Shown here piece after piece: positions 1-9,457 of a DNA stretch of 24,835 nucleotides; position 1 is the first letter of the stretch, and every line of letters starts with the position of its first letter. Where the stretch lies: assembly GCA_032718475.1 (NCBI GenBank), contig JAUCBJ010005968.1, positions 1 to 24,835 on the forward strand, in the 5' to 3' direction. Both the position numbers and the translations under genes were made by a program. The notes under the pieces were generated by a model. That model saw only the letters and a list, made by a program, of their open reading frames with translations, searched no databases and had not been told where the DNA came from. Source of the DNA: Nemertoderma westbladi (lineage: Eukaryota; Xenacoelomorpha; Nemertodermatida; Nemertodermatidae).

Positions 1-432
1 GTAAACCTGCAGCAAAACGAATCCTGTACATGTATCGAGGGTAACGCTATAGAGCTCCACAGTATACCCAAGGTCTCAGTGTTTAGCCACTGTGTTGTCC
101 AACATTTTCGTCGAAAAGTTTCAGCCATTGCAACCAGGAATCTCGTGCAATCGCCAATAACATCGCTACAATTGGAATAAACATTCACGTCACGCCAAGA
201 ATCGTCAGCATAGAAAACGAGTTTACCAAAATTCCATTTATGTTAATAAACCACCAGAATTTTCTATTTTACACCCAGAAATGCAGCACCATTTTGTTTT
301 AGATGGTTCAATATTGAGGTTAAGTTTTGACAGCTCAGAATTCACTATAGTTATCAGACATTCTAATTCTTCCACGGATTCAGCTAGGAGCATGATATCA
401 TCAGCGTAACAAAAATCATGTAACCACAACAT
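1..432 (-). pseudogene. Non-LTR reverse transcriptase fragment, truncated
   Basis: The minus frame at 238-432 shows a reverse transcriptase palm motif C, CYADDIMLLAES. It is followed by a helix rich in E and L and then the LNIEPSKTKW segment that follows the catalytic loop in LINE polymerases. The frame stops at about 238. Below it, other minus frames still show weak resemblance to the thumb region, so the decayed copy probably runs off the left window edge. Nothing upstream of motif C remains: the AT-rich DNA above 432 carries no RT signal, so the copy is cut there. The clade cannot be assigned from 60 residues. It is dead as a gene because of truncation and stops. Confidence 0.75.
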
Positions 433-1034
433 TTCACAACACAGTAGGCCTAGCCTAGTATGCAGGCCTACTGTAATGCCACCCTCTAAAAACGTAAAAA
501 CGGTTGCTTTAGCTTAGCAGGTTGTACAGTATCTATTTTAGGTGATGGTGTGATAGATAAATGACAACCATTTTAACCCAGTTGCTATTACATGAGAGCC
601 GCAGCTATGTAAATTGTCTCCGATGCTATGTTTGCAGGTTTCAGGGTTTGTAAATTTATTTTATAATTTATATTTAATTATTTATAATTTAAAGGTGGGT
701 TTATGGGTTATAAGTAAATTGATGAGGAATTAATTTAATTATAAAAAGGTTTTAACTCAGTTGTTGTTTTAGCAGATTTTCGATTAGAAATCACAGTCAA
801 ATAATAATATTTATATATTATTATGTATTGACAATATTATTAACACCGTTTAGTAGCCTTTAATTGTATTAATTATCACATAATGAAACATAATTTCATA
901 TTCGTTAACTTAATTACTACTCCACAAAACCACAAAATAACTTAACAAGCAGCACAGTACTGTAGGCATATGTACATGTACAGTATTACCGCCACCACGC
1001 ATTGTTTCAGTATGAATGTTTATCTTCGTACTCT
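433..1034. other. Non-coding AT-rich stretch, probable 3' UTR of the ShKT gene
   Basis: I see no ORF or repeat here. The part next to 1034 lies directly downstream of the stop codon of the minus-strand ShKT gene and is probably its 3' UTR. The rest, up to the RT fragment, is intergenic. AT-rich runs occur at 655-690 and 800-840. Confidence 0.5.
655..660 (-). promoter_or_regulatory. Candidate polyadenylation signal AATAAA (minus)
   Basis: TTTATT on the plus strand reads AATAAA on the minus strand, about 375 nt downstream of the stop codon at 1035. It is a plausible 3' end for the ShKT gene. In AT-rich DNA the hexamer is common by chance. Confidence 0.3.
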
Positions 1035-1216
1035 TTAGTACAGGATATAGGTAACATCACACCAGGTGTTGCAGGCGATTGTACCTATAAGGCCGGTAAC
1101 TCCTTTAGCTACAATCAGACAGGCTATCTTGAGCGGCTCAATGAACAAGATGTTACAGAATCCAGTCATTGCCTCCACGGACTTACAAGCATCGTGGCAC
1201 TCACTTTTAGGTGGTT
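1035..1216 (-). CDS. ShKT gene exon 3: unassigned six-cysteine C-terminal module
   Basis: A strong acceptor (TTTGTTTCTTCAG) opens 59 codons ending in TAA at 1037-1035. Cysteine spacing is C-x3-C-x9-C-x11-C-x15-C-x3-C, a near-symmetrical pattern with CxxxC at both ends. Residues around 86-112 are hydrophobic and glycine-containing, including the segment GVTGLIGTIAC. I do not recognise a family. It is not a second ShKT repeat because the spacing differs. A disulfide-stabilised, perhaps membrane-active helical module is possible, but that is inference. Confidence 0.75.
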
Positions 1217-4200
1217 CTGAAGAAACAAATACAGTAAAATATTAGTCACTTTATCATAAAGAATTATTACCTTAAAATATAGAATTAGCTACCTAATGAT
1301 AAAGTGAAATTAAATTTGCCTTTGTTTCAACCAGCTGAATATGTAAACGTACTGTATGTGTTTCCATTAAAATAACACATAATCAATCACATGCGTTTAA
1401 TGATAGGGTGAGTGAGGGAGACTTGATTTTAGGGGAGACTTGATTTTTTTAAATAACTCAAAAACTATTGTAAATTATTTAACAATTTAACAATACAACA
1501 AAATGTGTAAAATACATGTAGGCTAGACCCGCGCAACAATGTTTTATTACCTTTTGGTTATTTTTTGTTTTATTGTCAATAAACGTTTTCTGGGTACAAA
1601 AGTAAATTTTTGGCCTTTACAACGAATGAAAATTCGCATGCTTATTTTACTGTATGTTAATTGTAATTCACAACATGTGTTGACTAATTATTGCACTATC
1701 CTGCCATATATTGTTTTCCAGTTTTGGTTCATTTTGTTTTGAGTTTCGAGTTCGTTTTAAAATTATATCAAGAGAGAGAGAGAGAGAAATTAAATTTTAA
1801 TGCGGTTTTAATGAGTTATTATTTATTCAGTTCTTGTTGCGAGAACCATGTGAACGACCACCTAAATTTGTATAAAATTTTGGATAATAATTTATCAATT
1901 TAACAATCGCATTTTTTGAAATTTTTCTGCTCTACTAGAAAATAGATTTAGACATAATAGACATTTTAATTATTACACTTCTCATGCATTTTTGAACGAA
2001 TTTACAAGTATGCGAGATGGGGTTCAAGTCTCCCACCCTAGGTGTCAAGTCTCCCCCCATTGAGGGAGACTTGACGCTTTTTCGAAAATACGAATAATTG
2101 GTTTAATTAAAAAGAAAAAAAAACAAATTAAAAAACATGTTACATATAAACTAACTTTCAGGTGCAGCCTCCTCCACGGTGCACTGTTTACAGGACAGTT
2201 GACAGTTCGGCAACATCCAGACTGCATTCGATTCGCATTGGCCTCCAGCGGCCCATCCAGGGCAGCTATCGTTGGAGTCGACGCAATCTACGCGAATAAA
2301 AGTATAGACCTACAGTATATACTGTACCATAAGATAAAGTACCCGGTACAGGTCTATCTTTGTGTAGAATTTCTTGACCTTTGATATACTACCGTACATC
2401 TGAAACAAATTGGTTCCATTTCAACAAAATTGAGATTAGTTCCAACAATTTCCAACGAGGCCTATATTAATTAATTACCGCACAAATGTTTTTATTCTTA
2501 ATTTAGACCTAATTATGACCATCATTCTGTTAGCTTGTTATAATAATACTGTATATACTACGACAGGACGACAGACAGCACACCAATTATACCGCTACCT
2601 AGAGGTATACAAGGCTCACCTAGACTTCGTGACTCGCCACGCATAAGGTCGTACGGAACATACGATTATAGAGACATACAGTACAGTATGGCCATACGGA
2701 ACATACGATTATAGAGACATACAGTACAGTATGGTCATACGAAACAAAAGGTTATAGAGACATACAGTAAAGTATGGTCATACGGAACAAACGGTTTTAC
2801 AGACATACAGTACAGTATGGTCATACGGAACAAACGGTTTTAGAGACACATAGTACAGTATGGTCATACGGAACAAACGGTTATAGAGACATACAGACAG
2901 AATGGCCATACGGAACAAACGGTTATAGAGACATATAGTACAGTATGGTCATACGGAACAAACGGATATAGAGACATACAGTACATTATGGTCATACGGA
3001 ACAAACGGTTATAGAGACATGCAGACAGAATGGCCATACGGAACAAACGGTTATAGAGACATATAGTACAGTATGGTCATACGGAACAAACGGATATAGA
3101 GACATACAGTACAGTATGGTCATACGGAACAAACGGTTATAGAGACATACAGTACAGTATGGTCATACGGTACAAACGGTTATAGAGACATACTGTATAG
3201 TACAATGATCATTGCCATTGGTCATACGGAACATGCAGCAGGACAAACGTCCATAAAAAACATAATTCTCTTAGAGAAAATACAGTACGGTCATTCGGAA
3301 AACACATTCACTGTACCGACCATATACCTGGAACATTCAGTGCTGGAACGTACAGTCCTGGTACATTCGTTTCTATTCGTAGAAAATATAGTGGTACAAT
3401 CTGTGAAATCTGTGCTAGAAATACACTCATGGAAAACATGGTCCTGGATCACCCAATCCTACAAAAAAGGGGCAGCCAATGCTACTAAAAAGCGCAATAA
3501 TTTTTATTGTCCGTTTAAATCCTTTTTTTGTCCTTTTTTTTTATTTTTTATGTCCTCCAAAAATCTAATGTTAGGTTCCATGCTACCGGTTTCTCTCAGG
3601 CTATCAGTACCGGTATTAGTATATACTGTAGTAAAGCAGGCATTTCTGTATTTTAGTACCGGTACCGGCACCGTCACTGCTGTAGGCCTACTGTGTAGCC
3701 CACCATTTAAATAAGGTACTGGTAGGCCTACCGGCTGACCGGTTGTTTTGGTTAGAAAATCCCGCCTCATCTGTAACCTGCTCCTTTGCCTGATTTGGTA
3801 AAGTGACCGTTTATTGTTTTGGTTAGAAAGGCCCGCCTCTGTAACCTGCTCCTTTCCTTCATTTTGTAAAGTGACTGTTTATCGTTTTGGTTAGAAAATC
3901 CCGCCTCTGTAACCTGCCCCTTTCCCTCAATTAATTAAGTGATCGTTTATTGTTTTGGTTAGAAAATCCCGTCTCTGTAACCTGCTCCTTTCCCTGATTT
4001 GGTAAAGTCAATGTTTATTGTTTTGGTTAGAGGCACAGGCTTAGTGAAACCAACTGTCCGACAGACCAGAAATCAACAAGTTTTGAATGTTTTGGCATAG
4101 GCATGTTGAAATCAACTGTCTGACAGTCCAGAAATCAGCCGTCTGACAGTTTGAAGAAATACATACATAAAAAGTCATTAAAAGGACAATAAAAGTCATT

Positions 4201-4526
4201 AAAAGGACAACAAAAGTCATTATGCACAATTCGTGAAAAAAGGAGGACAAAAAAAGTCAAATAAAAGGACATAAAAAATCACTGGGGCCACTAAAAAGGG
4301 GCAAACGCCTTCTATGCCTGTGACATGTGCCTTTCCTGATTATTGTTTGGCTACTTTCTAGTAGGCCTACATACTGTATGTATTTATACTACTGAACCTA
4401 CGGTACTTTGTTGTATGAATTTACAATAATTATTTAGATAAATTATGCTCAGTAACAAGGATCACCTGATAGGGCACATGAACACATCATGGCCAGAACT
4501 AGGGCAGCAATAATGAATTTCGTCAT
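1035..4526 (-). CDS. Secreted ShKT-domain protein with a second six-cysteine module (3 exons)
   Basis: Three exons (4526-4466, 2287-2156, 1216-1035) join without a frame break. The predicted protein has 124 residues. Residues 1-20 form a signal peptide, with cleavage likely just before Asp21-Cys22. Residues 22-56 form a ShKT domain with Cys at 22, 29, 38, 49, 53 and 56, and the family residues Trp32, Trp44 and Met45. Residues 57-70 form an acidic then lysine-containing linker. A second module has Cys at 71, 75, 85, 97, 113 and 117. Twelve cysteines and no transmembrane segment after the signal peptide suggest a disulfide-bonded extracellular protein. ShKT domains occur in channel-blocking peptides but also in astacin proteases, CRISPs and immune effectors. 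The Lys-Tyr dyad of anemone channel blockers is absent here (Val43, Trp44), so channel block should not be assumed. Function unknown. Exons 1 and 3 have good splice sites. Confidence rests on the agreeing phases at both introns. Confidence 0.82.
1416..2075. repeat. Inverted GGGAGACTTGA words with a perfect hairpin
   Basis: The 11-mer GGGAGACTTGA occurs on the plus strand at 1416-1426, 1433-1443 and 2064-2074. It occurs on the minus strand at 2024-2034 and 2045-2055. The last two copies form a perfect 12-bp hairpin (2044-2055 with 2064-2075, 8-nt loop). All copies lie in intron 2 of the ShKT gene. The outer copies may be the ends of a decayed foldback element of about 660 bp. Confidence 0.6.
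1771..1787. repeat. (GA)n microsatellite
   Basis: A short run of alternating G and A inside intron 2 of the ShKT gene. It carries no other signal. Confidence 0.8.
2156..2287 (-). CDS. ShKT gene exon 2: the ShKT domain
   Basis: The exon encodes almost exactly one ShKT domain. The cysteine spacing is C-x6-C-x8-C-x10-C-x3-C-x2-C, and the last three intervals are those of the family. Conserved features are the GWA segment after the second Cys, Gly-Gly-Gln before the third, and Asn-Ala-Val-Trp-Met between the third and fourth. The acceptor is TTTTATTCGCGTAG and the donor is GTTAGT. The exon ends one base into a codon, matching the AA that starts exon 3. The exon is GC-rich compared with the AT-rich introns around it. 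Confidence 0.85.
2645..3206. repeat. 43-bp minisatellite, about 13 units, with 128-bp higher-order period
   Basis: Units begin at about 2649, 2692, 2735, 2778, 2821, 2864, 2906, 2949, 2992, 3034, 3077, 3120 and 3163. Each has a core close to CATACGGAACAAACGGTTAT followed by AGAGACATACAGTACAGTAT. Spacing is 43 bp, with two 42-bp steps. The three units from 2906 are repeated by those from 3034, including the same 1-bp deletion and the same variant bases. A three-unit block of 128 bp was therefore duplicated recently. Degenerate units trail on to about 3430. The array lies inside intron 1 of the ShKT gene. Confidence 0.92.
3743..4030. repeat. 68-71 bp tandem repeat, four units plus a fifth start
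   Basis: Units start at the TTGTTTTGGTTAGAAA word at 3743, 3814, 3882, 3950 and 4019. Each holds the CCCGCCTCTGTAACCTGCTCC core. The steps are 71, 68, 68 and 69 bp. A 20-nt piece of the unit reappears at about 11475, and minus-strand pieces reappear at 14618-14633 and 14958-14974. The unit is therefore dispersed as well as tandem. It lies in intron 1 of the ShKT gene. Confidence 0.85.
4047..4275. repeat. Short direct repeats: CTGTCTGACAG words and AAAAGTCATTAAAAGGACAA units
   Basis: Three copies of a word close to CTGTCTGACAGTCCAGAAATC occur at about 4055-4145. They are followed by repeats of a 20-21 nt unit, AAAAGTCATTAAAAGGACAA, at 4170-4275. A similar but inverted stretch rich in GTCC and T runs lies at 3500-3560. 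The block from 3467 to 4310 may therefore be one foldback element containing the 68-71 bp array. Confidence 0.5.
4466..4526 (-). CDS. ShKT gene exon 1: signal peptide
   Basis: An ATG with A at -3 opens 20 codons. They form a short polar start (MTK), a hydrophobic core (residues 4-14) and a small-residue end (Ala18, Ser20 at -3 and -1). The exon ends in CAG followed by the donor GTGATC and leaves one base, G. Exon 2 starts with AT, so the split codon reads GAT (Asp21). The donor is imperfect after the invariant GT, but no other GT nearby keeps the frame. Confidence 0.78.
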
Positions 4527-5903
4527 TGTGATAGTTGATATTTACGATTGTTAACCTATAAATTTAAATACATCTTTATTACTACTGTACTGTAGGTCTC
4601 CTAAATAACTCTTAAAGTTACTATCAAACATTTATATAAATCATATTAAATTAATTACTGGTTAAAATAGTAACGTTTAATTTTTGCCGAACTCCAAATT
4701 AACCACTCGAATATCTAGAAGTCGGTTGTGATGTACTGTTTCAGAATACAGTCGATACTTTGGAATGATGCAATTATTTTTGTTATTATACGCGGATGTC
4801 ATTGTATTGTTTCGTATTTATCATCATATTTATTTAACATCGTATTCATGGACTGACAAATTTAACTTATTATTGGTGTTATGGGTGAATATGGGTGAAA
4901 TTTAACTTGGCTCTCAGCCTATTTTGTCAATTCAATATACTGTAGGCAGATTCGATTTTGTTTTTGATTTGCTTCTGTAAATGGTGCAGTACGGTTGTAT
5001 TTAGGTACAGCAAGTAGGTTGGTTATATTGAATATCTTATACAGTAAATGTGCAATGTATAATAAGTGCATATTATTCTTGGTGGAGGGAATTTGCATTA
5101 TTGTGCGATTTTATCATGCTATGTTATGTGTGTTAGCTATGCCATGGGTTTGGCAATGCTGTTGTTTTTAATATAATATACTAATTTATTTTTGGTTAAG
5201 AGAACGGTTAAATAAATAAACATACCTTAATTTTCTTCAACTTTAGATAAATTGACCCTTTGTCAGTTCAGTATCTTTAGAGGGTTGTGTACTGTGGTGA
5301 ATTATTTTCTATCCTTTGCCTTTTATCTTGCTGGCTCTGTTGCATGTCGCCATCTGGAATAACTACAGTATAATATAAGGCACTACTGTACAGTTCTTCG
5401 TACGATGATATTAATGTAAGAATTTAAAAAATACCTTCAATAAAAATTTTTTCAGCCACCATGTGTTACTGACCAAATTACTCTGTAATTCCTATTTAGG
5501 GCATTATAAAATAATGGATCAGTTAGTACAGTAGTATTAGTATAACTGTAGTTTAGTCTTAATTTTACGGGAATTATATAATATTCCCATTACATGATCG
5601 CTTCAAGCGGAATAGGCCTAAGGAGAGTTTCTATGCAGCTGCTAGCATGAATCTACTGTAGGGCCAATGGTATACCATGATATATTTCTATAACCAGAGC
5701 CTACCACACAGTAGGGCCTAATATACAAATCATTTCAATTGAAAATCACCTGCGTTTCTTTCAAATATAATATATTGACAATTTTATTAAAAAGAACATA
5801 ATTTCTCAATACTTTCAATACTCAATGCAAAATGCCAAAAGTTGAACTTTGGAATTTCTTCTCTTTTTCAAATTTCAGGCCATCTAGATTGTTTTTTAAA
5901 TTA

Positions 5904-5931
5904 GGGGGGAGGGGGGGGGGGGGGGGGTGGG
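5904..5931. repeat. Poly-G tract (17 G plus flanking G runs)
   Basis: G6-A-G17-T-G3 on the plus strand. It is a possible G-quadruplex former and an error-prone site for assembly. It creates a false glycine-rich reading frame. Confidence 0.85.
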
Positions 5932-6926
5932 CTAAGACAGTATTATATTTATGGAGTGTTGTTGACGCCATGTACAGTAGGCAACACTCATATTCGACCA
6001 AATTATTCTCGAATCGTAAATAATTTATATGCAGGGATATTAATTTATATCAAAAGATGTAAAAGATAATAATATTATAAAATGTAAATATAATTTTGGT
6101 TATTTTAATTGTTTTGATTAGAATAGCGTATCGCTGTAATCTTAAGGGGGGTCTGGATACCCCCTGGATAGTTCTTAAAAAATCTAGAGTGCAAGAATGA
6201 CATACAGTATAATGGCACGATAAGCCATGTCACATTTGAAGTAGGCTTTATTGTCGCCCTCTAGCGGTAAGGATCATAAATTGCAATATTTAACAAAACT
6301 ACTACTACTACTGTACTTTAATATTCACTTTCACACTTTATTGTATAATTTTTAAAATCAGCGCAGAAAGTTATAATTTTCGACCACATTTTTTAATTAG
6401 GCCGCTTTTTTAAAAAATTAAAATAATATTTTTTGTGTAAAAATTGCCAAATTTTAAAAAAATTTCCTAACTAAAAAATATGTCGAAAAATAATTTCCAG
6501 TGTAGAATTATGTTTCTTTTTCGCTTGAAACGTGTTAAAAGACCAGTAAATGGCGGCCGACTAGCAGGTTCGGTGAAAAAAAATAACAGTTCCGAGAAAA
6601 ACTCCTTTAAAGTTTAAACACTCCCACTCCAAACCCGTTGTTAAATATTTAAGGATGTCTGTTAATATACAGTATGTCTATAAGGGGTAAACACGTTCAT
6701 GAGGTCTTCGCGCAGAACGAGGCTCAGTTATGAAATACAGATTAATATTAATATAATATTAATATATACTGTACATACAAACATCACAAATTTCTAGCAA
6801 AAATAATTAAAGATCGCATATTATTTAAATTTACTTAACCAACAAAGAAATCAATAAACTCATGTTATTGGTAACATGTTAAAGTAATTATTTATTACAT
6901 GGGAAAAAAGTTGAACTTTTTTTTAT

Positions 6927-6988
6927 TATTCTCGAGGCATTTTATTTACCGAGCGTCAGCGAGGTTAATAAAGGGTCGAGAGAATATT
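6927..6988. repeat. 62-bp imperfect inverted repeat
   Basis: TATTCTCGAGGCATTTTATTTACC at 6927-6950 mirrors 6964-6988 with a few mismatches, around a GAGCGTCAGCGAG centre. This is a small foldback, with no gene in or beside it. Confidence 0.5.
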
Positions 6989-7492
6989 GAAAAAAAATGT
7001 CTACGTTTTTTCTTTCCCTGTAGGCCTAATACTCTATATCTTTAATAAAACATAGCGATATACTACAATACAGTAGTGTTACAAAATTAATTGAACTGCA
7101 GTATTTAACTATATTTTTTTTTATTTGTTTTTCACACAAATCCGACTTGACCATGCCTCACAAGCCACAATGTAATCAATCGTGCGGGTCCACATTTTCC
7201 GAAGTCTTACTACTTTTGAAAGTTCTACAAGCTCGTGGAGTAAAATTTTTTTACAGCCATCCCTACTACGAAAATTTTAAAAAGTTACTACAGTAGAAAG
7301 GCCAGTTGTGTCAAAAATGACACGTAAAAAAGGTAAAATAGTACAAATAAAGGTAACATGTCGATTTCTGTAGCCACATATTCTGAAAATATGTCTAAAT
7401 AGTGAAGAAAAAAGCAAACTAAAATACATACTTTTATCATCTTTTTTTATAATTGAAATGTAATAAATATTACTTAAAAATTGATTTCGGAA

Positions 7493-7512
7493 GGGGGGGG
7501 GGGGGGGGGGGG
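7493..7512. repeat. Poly-G tract (20 G)
   Basis: An uninterrupted run of 20 G followed by AGGG. It is a candidate quadruplex or slippage site. Confidence 0.85.
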
Positions 7513-8111
7513 AGGGCTACCAAGGTACAAAAACTTATTTTTGCCAATTCTAGACTAAAATTTGATCCCGCATCTGAATCTGGAACTCGTTTATATAGCA
7601 TACAGACCCTTTTCTGATATCATGACTGCAGGGCATGGCTGGCGCCAATGGGGTGCAGCTGTACTCCTTGCACTACTGTACAGTGTAGGGCCGTATGCAA
7701 AGCTGCCACCATACAAGTTTGTTGTGCTCTAACAGTTGTAGTACAATGCAGGCACAGTCGCACAAGTAAATTATATGGACTGACATTTAGTTTCCCCCTA
7801 GCAGCCTAGTAATTCCTCATAAAAATACATTAAAATAAGACAAAGAAGACCACCTTTCTACCCTACACCTTAGTAGAAATACTCCAAAGCTAAATTCCTA
7901 TTTGTGTTACTTTTTTACGTTCTTCGAAATAATATTTAATTGTCTGCTGTGTACTGTACTTCATAGCCCTATAAAATCCGGATCCCGGACGCATTAGGAG
8001 GATTATACATTATAATTACATGTAAATTACATATAATATATAATGTGATATTGGAAACCGTGTTTATGGACAATTGGTACTGATTTTAATACTACAAATA
8101 CACCAAATATA

Positions 8112-8480
8112 GCCATGCTATGTTCGACATAGCATGGTCTATAATGCTACGATACAAAGCTGTTGATATGTTCAAGCCAAATAACCGAACATAACAGAAC
8201 CAGTCTATCTAATTACAGCTATTTTGAATGTCCTGAATTTATATTTTTTTAATTTTGATATTATGCTATGATATGCTATATATAGCATTATTTATGAAGC
8301 TATGCTGTCAAAATAATGCTATGGTTAACTAAAATACCATAATTATAACTAAATACATTGTGACTAACCATCTGCAATTATGGGGGCCTGGTGTTGGTAG
8401 ACTGGCATGTATAGCCAATATGCTACATTGTGCTATGTATAGCATTAACGATCATACTATAATGCAAATATGTTGCTATG
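8112..8480. repeat. Cluster of ATGCTAT / ATAGCAT palindromic words
   Basis: A perfect 11-bp hairpin sits at 8113-8137 (CCATGCTATGT, loop TCG, ACATAGCATGG). The following 350 bp repeat ATGCTAT or its complement many times: near 8145, 8263, 8273, 8283, 8300, 8320, 8418, 8432 and 8440. It may be a decayed foldback element. Confidence 0.5.
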
Positions 8481-8489
8481 ACTCATATT

Positions 8490-8955
8490 AGGCTCAACTG
8501 AGGTTTGGGAGCAATGTTGTGAATAATATGGCTCGAATAGACAGACAATTGGGGTGAATATAAGCTGAATAATGGTGTCAAAATTGACACACTTGTCCTT
8601 TCTAGGGGTAGTCAAAGTCTGGCCTTTCTAGTATTAATGTTAAAATAATTTAGTGTTCTCGAATATTTATTACGTAACTAGAGAGCCGTTTAACTACAAA
8701 CCAATATTGGATATTGAGTTCCGTTTTGGAGTTCGCCTTGTAGACACTAAAGTAGCAATAACTTTTGAGTGTTTGAATGGATTTGCTCAAATTACGTCGA
8801 TGCTCTTTCAATATATATATGTAATAAAATTTATGAAATTCCACAAAAAATTTAACTTTACTTTTTTCGCAGGTAAAAAATTAAAATCAATGCAATCCTA
8901 TGGGTTACTTTTCTCCCTAGGGAAAAAAGTGAAACTTTTTCTCCCGATTTTGGAG
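8490..8955. other. Non-coding AT-rich stretch
   Basis: Two overlapping open frames on opposite strands lie here. Neither looks like a known protein, and the plus frame at 8653-8964 starts with GTG. A local inverted repeat (TTTCTCCCTAGGGAAAAAA) lies near 8910. I see no gene. Confidence 0.4.
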
Positions 8956-8959
8956 TATA

Positions 8960-9240
8960 TTTGAGCGATGTTTTCGCATTTCTTATATATACTTCTTATT
9001 TGCGATATGTGCGGTTATTGCGGCTGTGTTTATTGCAACTTCCCGACCGCTTTGGAAAAAAGTGGTAGATATTTCTTCTGGAGCTATTCCTTCCCCTATA
9101 CAACAACGAAAGAATCGTATCCGTAGGTCGATGCATGGCCGAGTTATTGGCGTTTCCGTACGGCGACTCTCGTCGTATGAACATATGCGATGCCGTGTGA
9201 AAACGGACGGTACGACCCCCGATTTGTTTTGACGAATTCG
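8960..9240. other. CpG-rich patch with several open frames
   Basis: This patch carries far more CpG than its AT-rich surroundings, from GCGATATGTGCGG near 9001 to GACGAATTCG near 9236. Two plus frames and two minus frames are open across much of it. One plus frame reads as a hydrophobic segment (FLFAICAVIAAVFIA), then a basic region with RRKNRIRR-like residues, ending at 9232. Another plus frame opens with ATG near 8966 and is cysteine-rich. I cannot choose a frame or name a family. It could be an exon of an unrecognised gene, a CpG island, or part of an element next to the hammerhead repeat. Confidence 0.25.
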
Positions 9241-9411
9241 AAGCCCATCTATATTAGAAACTTTTGACTGAGGGAAATAACCATTGAGAGTTTTAAAGTT
9301 AGTCAATGAAGACGAGTAAAAATTTAAAACTATTTTCAAGTTGTACGTGTAATATTATAGTTTTGTTCAGAAATTGAAAAAATTAGAAAGCGCGTCACCG
9401 GGGATTGAACC

Positions 9412-9457
9412 AGCGCTATACGTACGTTTCGGTCTAGCAAGCCTCATCAGTAGCGCT
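9412..9457 (-). ncRNA. Hammerhead ribozyme, type I, short stem III (minus copy)
   Basis: Read on the minus strand, stem I is AGCGCTA (9457-9451) with TAGCGCT (9418-9412), a perfect 7 bp. The core CTGATGA is at 9450-9444 and GAAA at 9430-9427. Stem II is G-G-C-U with A-G-C-C containing one bulged A. Stem III is ACG with CGT around a TA loop. The predicted cut follows the A of GTA (9419). All invariant core bases are present. Cleavage is predicted, not shown. Confidence 0.78.

Larger units (their letters stand above)
4527..8100. other. Non-coding AT-rich stretch upstream of the ShKT gene
   Basis: No frame here looks coding. Contents are G runs at 5904-5931 and 7493-7512, a GGGGGGTCTGGATACCCCC hairpin at about 6146-6165, an inverted pair at 6927-6950 and 6964-6988, and ATTAATATTAATATAATATT runs near 6740. 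The first few hundred bases should contain the promoter of the minus-strand ShKT gene. I see no clear TATA box or initiator, only a TATTTAAAT word near 4565. Confidence 0.5.

Noticed and set aside
1002-1220. 72-residue plus-strand open frame
   Set aside because: It is the antisense shadow of exon 3 of the ShKT gene and starts with TTG.
2045-2227. 60-residue minus-strand open frame starting inside the ShKT exon
   Set aside because: Wrong frame of exon 2 running into the intron; it shares none of the ShKT cysteine pattern.
2645-3206. CRISPR array
   Set aside because: Units are contiguous 43-bp tandem copies without unique spacers, and the DNA is clearly eukaryotic.
3205-3714. 169-residue open frame on the plus strand
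   Set aside because: Its first half is translated degenerate 43-bp satellite and its second half crosses T runs and ACCGGT repeats. No domain, and it lies in an intron of the opposite strand.
5832-6023. 63-residue frame with a glycine run
   Set aside because: The glycines come from the poly-G tract; there is no coding context.
7121-7260. Small minus-strand ORF beginning ATGGCTG at 7260
   Set aside because: On careful reading the frame hits TAG after 11 codons; the apparent openness came from miscounting an A run.
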